Assembly: GCA_911728435.2 (NCBI GenBank)
Contig: OU452203.1
Span: forward strand, 21,516,134-21,580,133
DNA: 64,000 bases
Direction of reading: 5' to 3'
From: Apoderus coryli
Taxonomy: Eukaryota; Arthropoda; Insecta; Coleoptera; Attelabidae
Shown: positions 31,469 through 42,770 of the stretch, piece by piece
Position numbering within the stretch: position 1 is the first letter of the stretch
Layout of the letters: each line of letters begins with the position of its first letter
The notes under the pieces: model-generated
Seen by the model: the letters and a program-made list of their open reading frames with translations, nothing else
The model's database searches: none
What the model was told of the DNA's origin: nothing
Translations under genes and position numbers: made by a program

Positions 31469-32075
31469 GAAGATCTATACACTTTTGTATGCGTTTGAAC
31501 CAATTGTCGAAGCACTTTTGCCACTCTGATTGAGGTATCTCCAAAACATGCATTCTGAATGCAGCAACCGGCGACCATTTGCTTACAAGTGCTTCGTGCG
31601 CGCACAACTTTTGTTGGATTTGGCTCATCTTGAAACACCCATACTGTCGACTGCTGTTTACTTACTTTCGGGCTCATACGCGTAAATCCACGATTCATCA
31701 CGATGTCATAGACGTGTTTCGAAGCACCGCGATCGTATTTTTTGAGCATTTCTTTCGACCAATCAAAACGAGCCTTTTTTTGAGCGATTGACAAATTGTG
31801 TGGGATCCAACGCGAATAAATTTTTTTGACAGTCAAATGTTTATGCAATATTGAATGTATGCTGGTCCCACTAATGCCTAAGGTTGTCTCAATCTCTTGA
31901 TAAGCCACATGCAAAATCAGTTCGCGCACAGCATCAATGGTTTTCGGCACAACAACTGAGTTTGAACGACCTTCACGAAATTCGTTTTGGAGTGAACTAC
32001 GACCACGATTGAATTCACCATACCATCGATAAACACTGGTCCTTGATGGAGCTTCATCGCCAAAAATTGAAAAGT
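31469..32075 (-). pseudogene. Irritans-type mariner transposase fragment with internal deletion
   Basis: The minus strand encodes the N-terminal blocks APSRTSVYRWYGEFNRG and IETTLGISGTSIHSILHKHL, then WVFQDEP and VVRARSTCKQMVA. It jumps directly to a C-terminal block IPQSEWQKCFDNWFKRIQKC, so most of the catalytic core, including at least two of the three Asp residues, is deleted. A stop or frame problem affects the catalytic D region (IVMNRGFTRMSP replaces the usual Asp-Glu-Ser motif). The sequence ends exactly at the TA of mariner copy B. A different subfamily from the DD41D copies. Confidence 0.85.
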
Positions 32076-32079
32076 TTAG

Positions 32080-33600
32080 AGTAAAATGTAACTTTTTGTT
32101 CGCCCCTGTATAACAACAAATCCGTTCGAAATTTTTGAAGTTCCGATATGAAAAAATGATGACAATAAAACGGCATAAAACTCGAAAAAAAAATCGAAAG
32201 TGCCTACGCAGAAAGACTGTTCTAAATATATAGAAAATTTGTTCTAATTCCCAAAAGATGCCTCAAAAAAATAAAAAAGTTTAGTAAATTACACTATTTT
32301 GTCAATATCTCTCTTCTGACTTTTGGCAAACTTCTCCTGCGGCTGCACTACGGTGTGAAAAATTTCTAAACTGCTTTTTAAGTTTCGGAAATAATATTTG
32401 GATTTTCAAAAGATTTTTCTAACCCATTCTCGGAAATTGAATATTTCTACAAAAACTGTGTCATATAAAATTATGTTTCGGGAAAACATTGCAACATTCA
32501 TAATCTAAGTTAAGTTAAAAAAAAAACAGTATATTGGGCGCCAAAAATCGCATTCGTTTTGATTTATATTACCAATAATTCATCTTAAATGTGTGCCAAT
32601 TTGTTTTAGCACATTTATCAGATAATCTTTTAAAATATATACGAGTATCTGTAAGGAAAAACTCAGTATCTTGTACAAGAACATGATTTACTCAATGCGA
32701 AGGTAAAAGCGAAAGATGTATTTCTATAAATAGTTAACTGTTTGTCAATTATAAAATCAATCAGAGCAGTATGCCTTTAAATTTGTGTCTTAGCCTTTAA
32801 AGTAAGTATTAGCACTGATTTGTTGAATATTTATTACCAAGGTTCTGGGTCACGAAAAGGAGTAACAAATTATATAAACGTAGGTAGTGAAACCGATATT
32901 ATTTAGACAAAAAATACTATTTTAATTAATATCTTAGATTAATTTGTTAATATTAAATATGCAATTTGTATGTTGTGTGTGTGATTAACAAAAATTTTAA
33001 ATTTATTTGTTTGTTTGTTAACGAAAATGTCTCAAAGGAATGTAGGGTGGACAAATTTAAATGATTTTTCTCTAGATAAACTAACAAATTCCATTTTCTA
33101 GTTCACATTATTGTGCATCAGATATCCGTAAACAAATATAGTTTCTCTAAAATAGATAAATCCTTTTTTTATCGTCAAAGATCATGAGCAATTTTTGCAC
33201 TCTCTGCTGCAGTCTCCTTCTTCCTGCTGAACCATGTTTACAGGTGTGCGTTGTTGTCGGTCGAATATAGAATAAAGACCCTGAATGAATAAATAATAAT
33301 GTCAAAAAATCCAATGCCCGAAATGGTTATATACCAATCAACTCAAACAAGCTGTTACTCAGTTGATTTGTTCTTCTACGAGTTCTACGAATTAGTAAAA
33401 TCATTGCAATTTGCTCATCCTGTACACAACTTTTCTAGAGCACAAACAATATTTCGAATGCAATAATAACTAGAGTAACTAGGTAATATATGAAATCGAT
33501 ACAAGGCGAAGGATATTGGTGTTATAAATCGCGAAATAATTTTTATAATGCTTATTTAGACTGGACTTATGACTTGCCATGAATCACTTTTCCCTAGAGG
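32080..33600. other. Intronic spacer, no gene seen
   Basis: AT-rich, with no credible exon on either strand. It contains the upstream region of the third cuticular gene at its right end. Confidence 0.4.
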
Positions 33601-33605
33601 GAAAC

Positions 33606-33648
33606 TATATAAATTGAAGAATGGCTTGTAATTAACCATCATTCAGAG
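33606..33648 (+). promoter_or_regulatory. Core promoter of the cuticular gene at 33712
   Basis: TATATAAA (33606-33613) is followed about 30 nt later by ATCATTCAGAG (33638-33648), a TCAG-type initiator. The 5' UTR would be about 65-70 nt. Confidence 0.72.
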
Positions 33649-33711
33649 TTTAGCTATCTTCTAGTGTAGAATTATATTAGACTATTAATTCGTCTCAGAA
33701 ATCCAGTGAAA

Positions 33712-35594
33712 ATGTTGAAAATCGTAAGTACATTTATCTTAAAATGATTGTTTAGGAATCTGATGAGGGTTCTAGCTTGGAATATTGAAAATATACAAAA
33801 TGTTTTCGATACTAGTTTTATATTACGATTCAGGATTCAGCACTCATTCTTTTGAACTACTCTAAAGCGTTTGATACTTTAAACCATTGATTTCTTAGTG
33901 TTAAATTAAATTATTATGGGTTTTCGCTTGAATCTGTCGGGTTTATTGGTTCCTTTTTATCCAATAGAATGCAGCAAATTTTTTCAAATAATAAACTCTC
34001 CAGTCATTGTAATGTTCTCTCTGGCGTCCCACAAGGTTCTATATTGGGACCCTTATTATTTTTAATGTACACCTCTGTCATACTGAAGTCTTTTGTTGCT
34101 TGTAGGGTGCAGGCTTATGCCGACGATACCCAAATTTATCTCCCATTTAAATTTCATGAATTTGCTAATGCTAATCAAATTGTAAATGCAGAGCTAGATA
34201 ATTTATACAAAATTTCTGAACGTCATAACTTAAAATTGAATGCTAAGAAGTCGTATGTTATGTTTTTTGGTAACAAGAATCACATTTTGAATTTAAAACA
34301 GAACTTTAAAATAAAAATCAATGAATCTGAGCTTCCCAGTGTCGATGCGGCGAAGAATCTTGGAGTTCTTTTGGACACTGATCTTAAATTTTCCTTTCAT
34401 GTCAAGAAGCTTTTACAAAAATCTTATCGATCACTTAAACTTCCATATTCTAATAGACACATTTTGAACAAAAGTTTGCGTAAGAGATTGTGTGAGTCAC
34501 TCGTCCTTTCTCATTTCAATTATTGTGATTTTATTTATGGACCGTGTTTAGATGATTTTTATAAAAATCGCATTCAACTAGTTCAAAATACGAGTACATG
34601 TTCTAGATTTATAAATAATCTTAGGAAGTACGATCATATATCCAATACTTATGTAAGTCTAATGTGGTTGAAAATGGATAACCGTTGGCAACGCCCCTGC
34701 ATCTATAAAAAGTAGACTTAAATTTAGAACTTCAATTCATTAACTGAATATTAGATATCCCAATAAATTAACCCTACCTCGTCATCATACTGCCTTATAT
34801 CCTAGATCTTTTACGTATAACGCCATCAGCTTATACAACTCATTGCCTGGTGATTTGACTCAGCTTAGTAGTTTTGAGGGTTTCAGGAGACTTTTTAAAG
34901 ATTTTCTTATTAAAAGTCAGCAATAGTATAATTACCAGTCTGATCCACACATCTCTACTTATACTTAATGATCATTGTAACTTATATTCTGTCTATGGTC
35001 TGGTTAAGTAGAATAGCCAAGTGAGCTAGACTTCGCCAGATTGTAGCTGCACACAAAGTTTTGCAATTTTATTGTTGTTACTGATACTTAAGTTTTGAGA
35101 ATTCAATTGTATTTGTATATTTGTTTGTTTCCTACCAATAAAGCCCATTTATTATTATTATTTGGGCGTCCACTCGAAATTCACTTTTTTCCATTTTTTT
35201 CAATAACAAACGTTGCTTCATAGAAAATGCTATAACTGGCGAATCAATATTCAGATTGCTGTCAAATTTATACACGTACCGCTTGAAGGTTAGTACTAAA
35301 TAAAAATCATATCATAATATAATCCAAAATTTTTAAATTTAATAAAAGGTCATTTCTTTCCAGGTTTTATTCGCCATTATTGTCTCCTGTGCTTACGCAG
35401 CTCCCGGTCTCATCACTACGCATCATCATGTTGTGGCAGCTCCAGTCATAGCGCATCCGGTCGTAGCTCACCCAATCATCCCGGTCGTCAAAGCTGTTCC
35501 AGTCGTACATACCGTTCCAGTAGTTAAAAGTGTACACCATGTGGTACCAGTGGTTAAAGCTCATCATACACATTCACTCATTGTTCATCATTAG
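33712..35594 (+). CDS. Low-complexity Val/His/Pro cuticular protein (2 exons, TE in intron)
   Basis: Exon 1 (33712-33723) encodes MLKI before donor GTAAGT. Exon 2 (35364-35594) follows acceptor TTTCTTTCCAG in phase 0, giving 80 residues. The signal peptide is MLKIVLFAIIVSCAYAAPG. The mature chain is THHHVVAAPVIAHPVV… with KAVPVVHTVPVVK repeats and a His-rich end (HHTHSLIVHH). The 1,640-bp intron is swollen by a non-LTR retrotransposon fragment (33830-35161). An AATAAA signal stands at about 35676. Third member of the nested cuticular family; promoter elements are clear. Confidence 0.87.
33830..35161 (+). mobile_element. Non-LTR retrotransposon fragment in cuticular gene intron
   Basis: A 5'-truncated RT sequence followed by a 3' UTR that ends AATAAAGCCC and a (TTA)n tail at about 35147-35161. 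Same strand as the host cuticular gene. Confidence 0.85.
33845..34715 (+). pseudogene. Non-LTR reverse transcriptase fragment
   Basis: It begins inside the A-box (YSKAFDTLNH) with a stop before residues FLSVKLNYYGF, then an open segment (33969-34715). This has GVPQGSILGPLLFLMY, YADDTQIYLPF with the catalytic DD, and HNLKLNAKKSYVMFFG. The endonuclease and most of the fingers are missing, and the C-terminus is frameshifted after about 34700. This YADDTQ type belongs to a different clade from the FADD elements at 0.5, 12 and 45 kb. Confidence 0.85.
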
Positions 35595-35599
35595 ATTTT

Positions 35600-36105
35600 A
35601 ACGTCAAAAATCTGATTGTGCTTTATTTATTCATCATCATATTTATTTGTTTTTATTTATTATTATTTTGCCAAATAAAAGTTTGAGTTCCTTAATAAAA
35701 GCTCGAAATAAATTTTTATTCGTAAAATATGATATTGGTGTTTCACCCTGTGACATAACAAATTAAAAGACTTCTTTTGTAAAACTTTCTACATAAAAAT
35801 AAAATAGAACGTGCTAATTGTATCCTGCTTTTAAAAATTTCTCTGAAAACCTACATATATTAAACCTAACATACACACAAACGCACTCTAACTCTAAAAT
35901 GCATTTAATTTTTAATTCTGCTCTATTTTCGTAGTACTTACATACTACTATGCAGTTTGTTCTTTTGTTTAGGCATTCTCTTTTGACAGATTATACCTAT
36001 ATTTTAACTTCCTGTAGAATTAAAGAATATACTCAGCCTTCACCTAGATAAATAAATCTGGAATTTGTTACAAAATAGTTTTAATAGGAAGTGATAATGC
36101 TTTAC
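35600..36105. other. Intronic spacer, no gene seen
   Basis: AT-rich DNA between the third cuticular gene and exon 2 of the receptor gene. Only a polyadenylation signal for the cuticular gene (about 35676) is supported. Confidence 0.4.
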
Positions 36106-36205
36106 CTGTCTAACGAGACTGCTACTAAGCTGTACACTGACGCTGCCACTGAAACTCCCTGTATATACGGTACAGTTTTGCACATCCACCATCCCAACAC
36201 CCAGG
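36106..36205 (-). CDS. SIFaR: SIFamide receptor-like GPCR, coding exon 2 (TM3)
   Basis: A 100-nt exon found by its conserved content. The minus-strand acceptor GGTTTCAG precedes the last two bases of a Pro codon, then [20 protein letters not shown] and [13 protein letters not shown], ending two bases into the Arg codon before donor GTAAAG. It carries the extracellular-loop-1 Trp, the TM3 Cys of the conserved disulphide and the start of the DRF box. Phase fits exon 1 (one leftover base) and exon 3 (one leading base) exactly. It is too short to appear as a long reading frame. Confidence 0.93.
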
Positions 36206-37478
36206 CTGAAACCAAAACATAAGTATTTAGATTCGCAGAGCCGAAATTGTCAGATAAATGAAAGAAGTCGTAATTTTGAAAGCGATGCTTTATAACACTA
36301 CCTATACTACACTATATAATAAGCTTTGTAGTTTATTTCTATAGCTAGGATCTAACTAAAAGCGATTTGTCTTAGTATCATAAAATGCTCATAAAAATAA
36401 CATCAACGCTAAAAGAAAAGCGCGTAGAATATCTCTATATAGCTTGAAATTTAGTTTTACTGGTTTATTCAGAGCTGAGCTTTCTTTTATTTATTATATT
36501 ATAACTTATTTAATGCACTTTTGTACAGTTTTTATTTACTTATAATAAGAAGAGATTAAAGGATGAATTTTCAGGTTCAAAGACAAATGGCTCTAAAATC
36601 AGATGCCAATAACTAACAACTGACACCATTGTTGTCTTTTTTGCGAAAGTAGTTGTCAATTTTATACATCCTCTTCTAAATAAACTGACCTACTATGGCA
36701 TTAGATGGAATTATATTTAATGTTTTTGAATACTTGAATATTTACTTTACAAAAAATGACTGAAACTTGAAACTATAAATTAGCTAGGTATAAAGTATTT
36801 AGCTAAATAATGCAGTTTCTGCGAGACAACAGATGGCAAATAGCTTGCAACACAGCAGGTTGCTGACCTAGATTCCCCAGCCATCATTCAATATTTAGGG
36901 CAAACACCGCATATTTTCCTGTTACGTTTTCTACGCTAGACGTACTTTCTAATAACGTAGGGAAAACCAGAAACCAAGAATTCAAGTTGTACATAATTAC
37001 AAAATTCTATTATCGGAGGTAATTAATTACACTAGTATCTTAAAATTTTCGATAATTTTGCCTAAAAGGAACAAGAGTTCATTTTTAAATTGTTGAATAA
37101 TAAAATCGAGTTCTGTCTAAATTTTGGTTTTTTCTTACTTATCCTATGGATTGTCACTCAAATTACTTTTATGATACCTGTTAGCAAATCATAATACGTC
37201 TCATACCAAATATTATTAAAAGCTCTGCTTTTACGCATTTGCCTTTATTTAGATTTATCAAACATTTATTTAACTCTAGAACAGGTGTGTTTGTATATTT
37301 TTAACAAGATTTTTCTGTTCTTAAAAGGAGTGTTGATTAAAAAAACTTAACTTTAGTTAAAATTAAAAAATAAACATCATTTTTCATAATAACTTCGCTT
37401 ACCTGATGCCAGCGTAAATATAATTTACGCTGCTGATGCTTGCTTCTTCCATATTAAAGTATGAGATATAATATATTA
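36206..37478. other. Intron, no further gene seen
   Basis: AT-rich intronic DNA between receptor exon 2 and mariner copy C. No repeats or coding signals could be supported. Confidence 0.4.
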
Positions 37479-37480
37479 TA

Positions 37481-38785
37481 TCGGGTCCGCCATCTAACGT
37501 TTTTTTTTCAACTAGTGCTTATTTCGTGAAGGGTAACACTTAGCTCATGTCTGATTTGACAGATAATTAGTTTTATCCTTCAGCTGAACGACTATGGTTG
37601 TGTATACGCTTGAACAACGCTGGGAAATATTGCGACATTACTTTGAAAATCATGGTAATGTTGCAGAATGTGTGCGAAAATTGCGTACGGATTTTGGAAG
37701 AAGAGAAGCACCGTCAGCTCTGTATGTTCGTTATCTCGTGAAAGAAGTGAAAGATACTGGCATCCTCATCGATATACCAAAGCGTGAAAAGCCAAAAACA
37801 GTGCGTACACCCGAGAATATTGCTGCTGTGGCAGAAAGTGTGCGTGAAGCGCCATCAACATCAATTCACCGTCGGTCTCAACAATTGAACATTTCGGAGA
37901 CATCATTGAGACGAATTTTTCATAAAGACCTTGGTATGACGCCATACAAAGTCCAATTGATTCAGGAGTTGAAGCTAACTGACCATCCAATGCGTTTTCG
38001 CTTCGCTCAGTGGGCCTGCGATCGACTTACAGAAGATGCCGATTTTGCCAAAAAAATCATCTTTTCAGATGAAGGTCATTTTGATCTTGGCGGGTATGTA
38101 AACAAGCAAAATTGTCGCATTTGGGGCACAGAAAACCCGCACGCATACATTGAAAAGCCGATGCACCCAAAACGAGTCAATGTTTGGTGCGGATTTTGGT
38201 CCGGAGGCATAATTGGGCCATTTTTCTTCGAAAATGAGCAAGGAGTGGCCGTTACAGCCAATGGCGATCGTTATCGGGCCATGTTGAACGAATTTTTCTT
38301 CACAAAAATTGAAGAGGAGGATATTGGAAACATTTGGTTTCAACAGGACGGCGCTACGTGCCACACAGCCGAAGCTACACTCGATGTTTTGCGCCCTGTT
38401 TTTGAAGATCGCATTATCAGCCGCAGAGCTGATGTCGTTTGGCCACCTCGGAGCTGCGATTTGACACCGTTGGACTATTATTTGTGGGGTGCCGTCAAAG
38501 ATAAGTGTTACGCCGACAAGCCAGAGACAATTGACGCTTTAAAGGACAATATTCGTGAAGCCATTGGTGAAATACAGCTGCACACAATCGATAATGTGCT
38601 AAAAAATTGGACCGATCGTGTAGGCTACTGCATGGCCAGCCGAGGCAGCCATTTGAATGAAATTATTTGTCATTATTAACCGGAAGGATTGTACTTTCAA
38701 ATAAAAAAAGAAATTTGAGAAAATATTCAGCAGTTTTTCTTTTATAGCATTTTCAAAAAAAAAAAAAGTTATCTGGCAGACCCAA
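37481..38785 (+). mobile_element. Mariner, DD41D (rosa-type), copy C, intact
   Basis: TA-flanked (37479-37480, 38786-38787), with terminal TCGGGTCCGCCATCTAAC and inverted TTGGGTCTGCCAGATAAC. 1,305 bp with a complete transposase ORF: the best candidate for a still-mobile copy in the window. Confidence 0.95.
37594..38679 (+). CDS. Mariner DD41D transposase, intact ORF
   Basis: 361 residues from ATG to stop. The N-terminal half (about 1-120) has two helix-turn-helix units (NVAECVRKLRTDFG; ISETSLRRIFHKDLG). The catalytic core has Asp159 (FSDEGHF), Asp252 (QQDGATCHTA) and Asp294 (LTPLDYYLW). Exactly 41 residues separate the second and third Asp, which places the element in the DD41D/rosa group of the mariner superfamily. 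It would cut and paste the element at TA sites. It differs from the other copies by several residues (SALYVRY, LVKEVKD, ILIDIPK, ELKLTD, RVNVWC), and some may be private damage. The smaller minus-strand frames here are shadows. Confidence 0.96.
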   Translation: MVVYTLEQRWEILRHYFENHGNVAECVRKLRTDFGRREAPSALYVRYLVKEVKDTGILIDIPKREKPKTVRTPENIAAVAESVREAPSTSIHRRSQQLNISETSLRRIFHKDLGMTPYKVQLIQELKLTDHPMRFRFAQWACDRLTEDADFAKKIIFSDEGHFDLGGYVNKQNCRIWGTENPHAYIEKPMHPKRVNVWCGFWSGGIIGPFFFENEQGVAVTANGDRYRAMLNEFFFTKIEEEDIGNIWFQQDGATCHTAEATLDVLRPVFEDRIISRRADVVWPPRSCDLTPLDYYLWGAVKDKCYADKPETIDALKDNIREAIGEIQLHTIDNVLKNWTDRVGYCMASRGSHLNEIICHY

Positions 38786-39149
38786 TATTATTAAAAAAAT
38801 AATATTTTACGGTACCTACCCATTTATTTTTATAAAAATAGGTAGGTACCTACTAATTAATAATCGTATATATATTTTTTTTATTTGTTCACAGAGCACA
38901 ACTGTGACAGCACTAGAAATTTGCGACTGTGTGATAGAGCTAGATATACACCAAGGCCTTTGACAAAATCAATCATAAAATTCTACTAGCGATTTTGAAA
39001 TATAGTGGATTTTCGTCAAAAGCAGTACAAATGCTTGACAGCTACTTAAATTGCCGTTGTCAATATGTGCAGACTACCAGAGGTATTTCTAGATCAGGTA
39101 AAATTTATTATGGAGTTCCTCAAGGCTCTATTTTGGGCCCTTTATTAAA

Positions 39150-39418
39150 GATGGTCAGATTCGTCTTGCTAGAGTTACAACAGCTAGAGGATCTTTGTTG
39201 AGGCCAGTTCAGCGTTTGTATCCATTAGAATGCGATATAGATAAACCAGTTGCTGAGAAGGAAATTGACGACATAGCCACAACCGAAAAGTCGAAAACCG
39301 GCCAACTTCAATCTTCAGGAAGTGCAGTAAAATATTCGAGGCTTGAAAGCAAATCCGTACCGTTTGAGAGAGTATCGCGTAGTGGTCGTGTTATCAAAAT
39401 GCCGAAAAGATATTTGTA
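39150..39418 (+). pseudogene. BEL/Pao polyprotein C-terminal tail
   Basis: An in-frame stretch reading RLARVTTARGSLLRPVQRLY then PLECDID, ending RVIKMPKRYL at stop 39416-39418. The phrase (ARG…RP…RLYPLE) is the usual end of BEL/Pao integrase-containing Pol. Everything upstream of this tail is missing, so only the 3' end of the element survives. Confidence 0.72.
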
Positions 39419-39531
39419 ACGGGTTTTATTTTTTTAAAGTTTATTGTTGTATTAATTAGAATGTAGTTTGTTGTTGTAAACGGGAATGTTTTATTTTGTA
39501 AGTCACTTATATCGTGACTCAGGTGGGAGGA

Positions 39532-39789
39532 TGTTAAATATCCCTGTATATTTTTTAATAACGTTATTTTTATCAAATACGTAGGTATATTTGATTTTAA
39601 TTGTAGAAAAAAAATGACATTGTCAAGTAAGTCAACATTTTTGTAGTTTTTGTTGAGAAGTTTTTAATATTGACCGTAGATAATTTCAGTTTTTTTGAGT
39701 TATTAATATATTATATCTGTTCATTAAAGTAGGTAATTAAAGAACCTAGTTGTGGAATTAAAACGGGTAGTTTTTTTGGAAACAACACA
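39532..39789 (+). repeat. Probable BEL/Pao 3' LTR
   Basis: Starts TGTTAAATATCC after a purine-rich stretch (GGTGGGAGGA) that would serve as polypurine tract, and ends GGAAACAACA just before the RT sequence resumes. TG…CA termini and about 258 bp fit an LTR. No 5' LTR is present in the window. Confidence 0.6.
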
Positions 39790-39999
39790 TTTAATTATTC
39801 TCCTTGTATACCATAACTCTTCCATTAAGTCTTGCATATTGTGAAACTTACATGTACGCTGATTCATTTCAAGTTGAGGATGCTGTCAATGCCAACCAGA
39901 AAATAAATTACGATTTGGATTCCCTAGCCCTGTGGTCTGATAAGCATCAATTAACAATAAATGCTGCAAAAACACAATATTTAAAATGACGATTCTAAC

Positions 40000-42049
40000 T
40001 CATATTTTTTTGAATTTGTCCATATTTTATGTTCTTATTGCGTTAACTAGAGTAATTTTTCAGACTTTTGTGTTCAATTTTGGGAGCTTCACAATATGAT
40101 TGAATTCTAATATTGCATTAATCTCGACTGAAGCCACAGAATCATTTGAACATTTTATTATTGCTGTTGAATTATGAACGATGTTCCTATTGTGATGGTG
40201 TTTCAAAGTTTTGGCGTAACTTTGGTAATAAATATTACACAACTCCACAACTTTAAGTGGTTTACCGTTTTTTATTACCATATTATACATTTCAAATGGA
40301 ACTTTCTGATTTATAAGCCAAAAAAGCAAAAGATATAATTTAACTTTTTTTTTTTTTAATCGTTTAATTTAAAAACATTATTATGGAAATTCGTCGTTCA
40401 TGGTTGTTATAAGTAAAATATGAAGTTGCAAATATGTTGAATTAATACGGCAGCATTTTGCAAAATATTGCAAGTATATAGGGTTGTCCAAAAATATATA
40501 CATATCAAAATTATGATTTGTTATATGGAATGCTCTATATTTAAGGAATACTTTGATGGTCCCTAACTTATTGGTGCAAGCAATCTTCTTTTAAGTCATA
40601 CAGGGTGTCCACAGTTAGTAACTAAAACTTGAACTTCTCAAATGGAACAGCCTTTACATTTCGCTTTGACAAGATAGACATTTTAATTCTACATAAATGT
40701 TGTTAAGAGTTGCACAAAATCTGTTTCTGTCTTACTTAGACCTGAAAACAAAGCTGTTTTAAGAATGTATATACATATACAGCGTGTCCATTTAACACTC
40801 CGGTCTTGGATTGCAGCTTTATGCTTAATTCAATAAAAATTTTGCCTAAAGTTGTACTAATGTATTAATATGTATAATTATTTTTTCTAATGAAATGACG
40901 TAGGTACTTACATAGTGAAATTGAGGTCCTCTTCGTTCAACCCTAAGATACTTTTGTTTTAAAATGCAACGTTGCCAAGTTATTCAATTTATAATGATTT
41001 TTGTAATCACTACTTTAGTTAAATTTTAATTCCGCCTTTATTTTTCACTTCATTTAATTCAAAATTTGCAAAAAGTCTGAAATAGGATCGTTTTATCTTA
41101 CAATTATATTTTTCGCCATTTTTTTAAATGGAACGCTCTGTATCTAGTAGGGCGTATCGATCGAGTAAAACGATACCAATATGTCTACGTTTATCTTTGC
41201 AAGTGTTATTTTAAATTGCAATTGAACGAACGATTACCTATTTTTTAGGTTAATGAAATATCGGGTTGTGACTCGGTGGTCATGTTTTTTTATGACTTCG
41301 ATTATATAAATAGGTGTCAATTTTGACGTTTACTAAATACACATTAAGTTGCTGCATATAATGTGTAATATTAGACTTTGTGGGACAAAATCAATTACCA
41401 TTCGGCAAGGATTGGTGAATGTTGTGAAATAATCCTTCAGACACTAAAAGATACGAGTAGATTCAATTATTGTAGGATATTTTGCCAATTTTATTTAAAA
41501 AATCTACCATTGGGACGCACACCAGGCCTGTGTCGTTTGGCATGTAGATAGCCCTTTATAATATCATTGTCCTGCTTAAATTTCACAACCCTATCAGTCC
41601 CGAAACAGGTTTCGTATAGGATGGTAAAAAGGTGTTTTTTTATTAAAAATTGTAGTAATTTGAAAATGTAATTTATCAGAAATGTTGTTCCAACAAATAT
41701 ATAGAACAATCTAAACCTCTACTGCACTGAATAACTGTAACTCATTTTAATCGATGTAGGAAAGGTAGGTATACGGAAATGCCATTCCTAAGCGTCTCTA
41801 TCGTCCTTGATCTGGTTCATTATCCTGTGTAGCCGGCTTTTCTCGCGCCTGTTCCTACCTGGCGCACAATGTGACCTGGTTGCTTCAAAATTGCATATAT
41901 ACGGATGTATTCTGTAGGTATAGGCTTTCTGTGTGACCGGGTCACCGGCCCCGCAGGCCAGGTCACAAAGCTGTGTTGCCGATTCTCTTGCAATTTTTAT
42001 TAATATAGATAAAATATTATTTAACCTACCTATAATTAAATAGCAATAC
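40000..42049. other. Intronic spacer with CAGGGTGT-type motifs, no gene seen
   Basis: AT-rich, no supported exon. Short repeat-like segments with CAGGGTGTCC or CAGCGTGTCC at about 40602 and 40778, and related GGAACGCTCTGTATC near 41149, look like old MITE pieces. A GC-richer patch with GTGACC/GGTCAC inverted bits lies at about 41865-41975. Confidence 0.4.
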
Positions 42050-42770
42050 TAAAATATCTATATAATAACTCTGATCTTATAAAAGCTTATTTAAATTAAT
42101 ACTGCTCAAAGCTTTACACAAATTGATTATTCGTATTCGAACAACAAAACTTTTCTTAAGCTATAATAACGCTGATATTATAAAAGCTTATTTAAATCAA
42201 TAGATAAGCTCGAGGCTTTACACAAATTAGGGAATCGAATTCGAATAGTAAAGCTTTTCTTGAGCTATTATAACACTGATATTATAAAAGCTTATTTAAA
42301 TTAATAGATAAGTTAGAAGCTTTACACAAATTGGTGAAACGTATTCGAACAGGAAAGTTTTTCTTAAGCTATAATAACTTTGATATTATAAAAGCTTATT
42401 TAAATCCATAGATAAGGTCGAGGCTTTACACAAATTGGTGAAACGAATTCGAACAGGAAAGCTTTTCTTAAGCTATAATAACTTTGATATTATATAAAAG
42501 CTTATTTAAATCAATAGATAAGGTCAAAGCTTTACACAGATTGGTGGAACGTGTTCTTTATCTATAATAACTCTGATATTACAAAAGCTTATTTAAATCA
42601 ATACATAAGCTCGAGGCTTTACACAAATTAGGGAATCGTAAAGCTTTTCTTGAGCTATTATAACACTGTTATTATAAAAGCTTATTTTAAATTACTAGAT
42701 AAGGCCGAAGCTTTACACAAATTGGTGAAACTTATTCGAACAGGAAAGCTTTTCTTAAGCTGTATTTAGA
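42050..42770. repeat. Tandem repeat array, 7 units of ~100 bp
   Basis: The block AAAAGCTTATTTAAAT recurs at 42081, 42182, 42286, 42390, 42496, 42593 and 42676. Spacing is 83-106 bp, with GCTTTACACAAATT and AAGCTTTTCTT.AGCTAT between copies. Units differ by point changes and a few deletions (units 5-7 are shortened). Each unit contains several AAGCTT sites and inverted AAAGCTT/AAGCTTT pieces. Non-coding minisatellite inside the receptor intron. Confidence 0.92.

Larger units (their letters stand above)
38940..39990 (+). mobile_element. Non-LTR RT fragment interrupted by a BEL/Pao 3' end
   Basis: Left part (about 38945-39150): RT with TKAFDKINHKILLAILKYSG and YGVPQGSILGPLL. At 39150 the sequence switches to a BEL/Pao-type tail and LTR (39150-39789). 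From about 39790 the RT resumes with a diverged piece of the palm and LDSLALWSDKHQLTINAAKTQYL (to 39989). The two RT halves are from the same YADD-type family as the element at 34 kb. The inner element therefore inserted into an older RT copy. Confidence 0.78.

Noticed and set aside
42050..42770. CRISPR-like array
   Set aside because: Units are contiguous tandem repeats of ~100 bp without unique spacers, in an insect intron.
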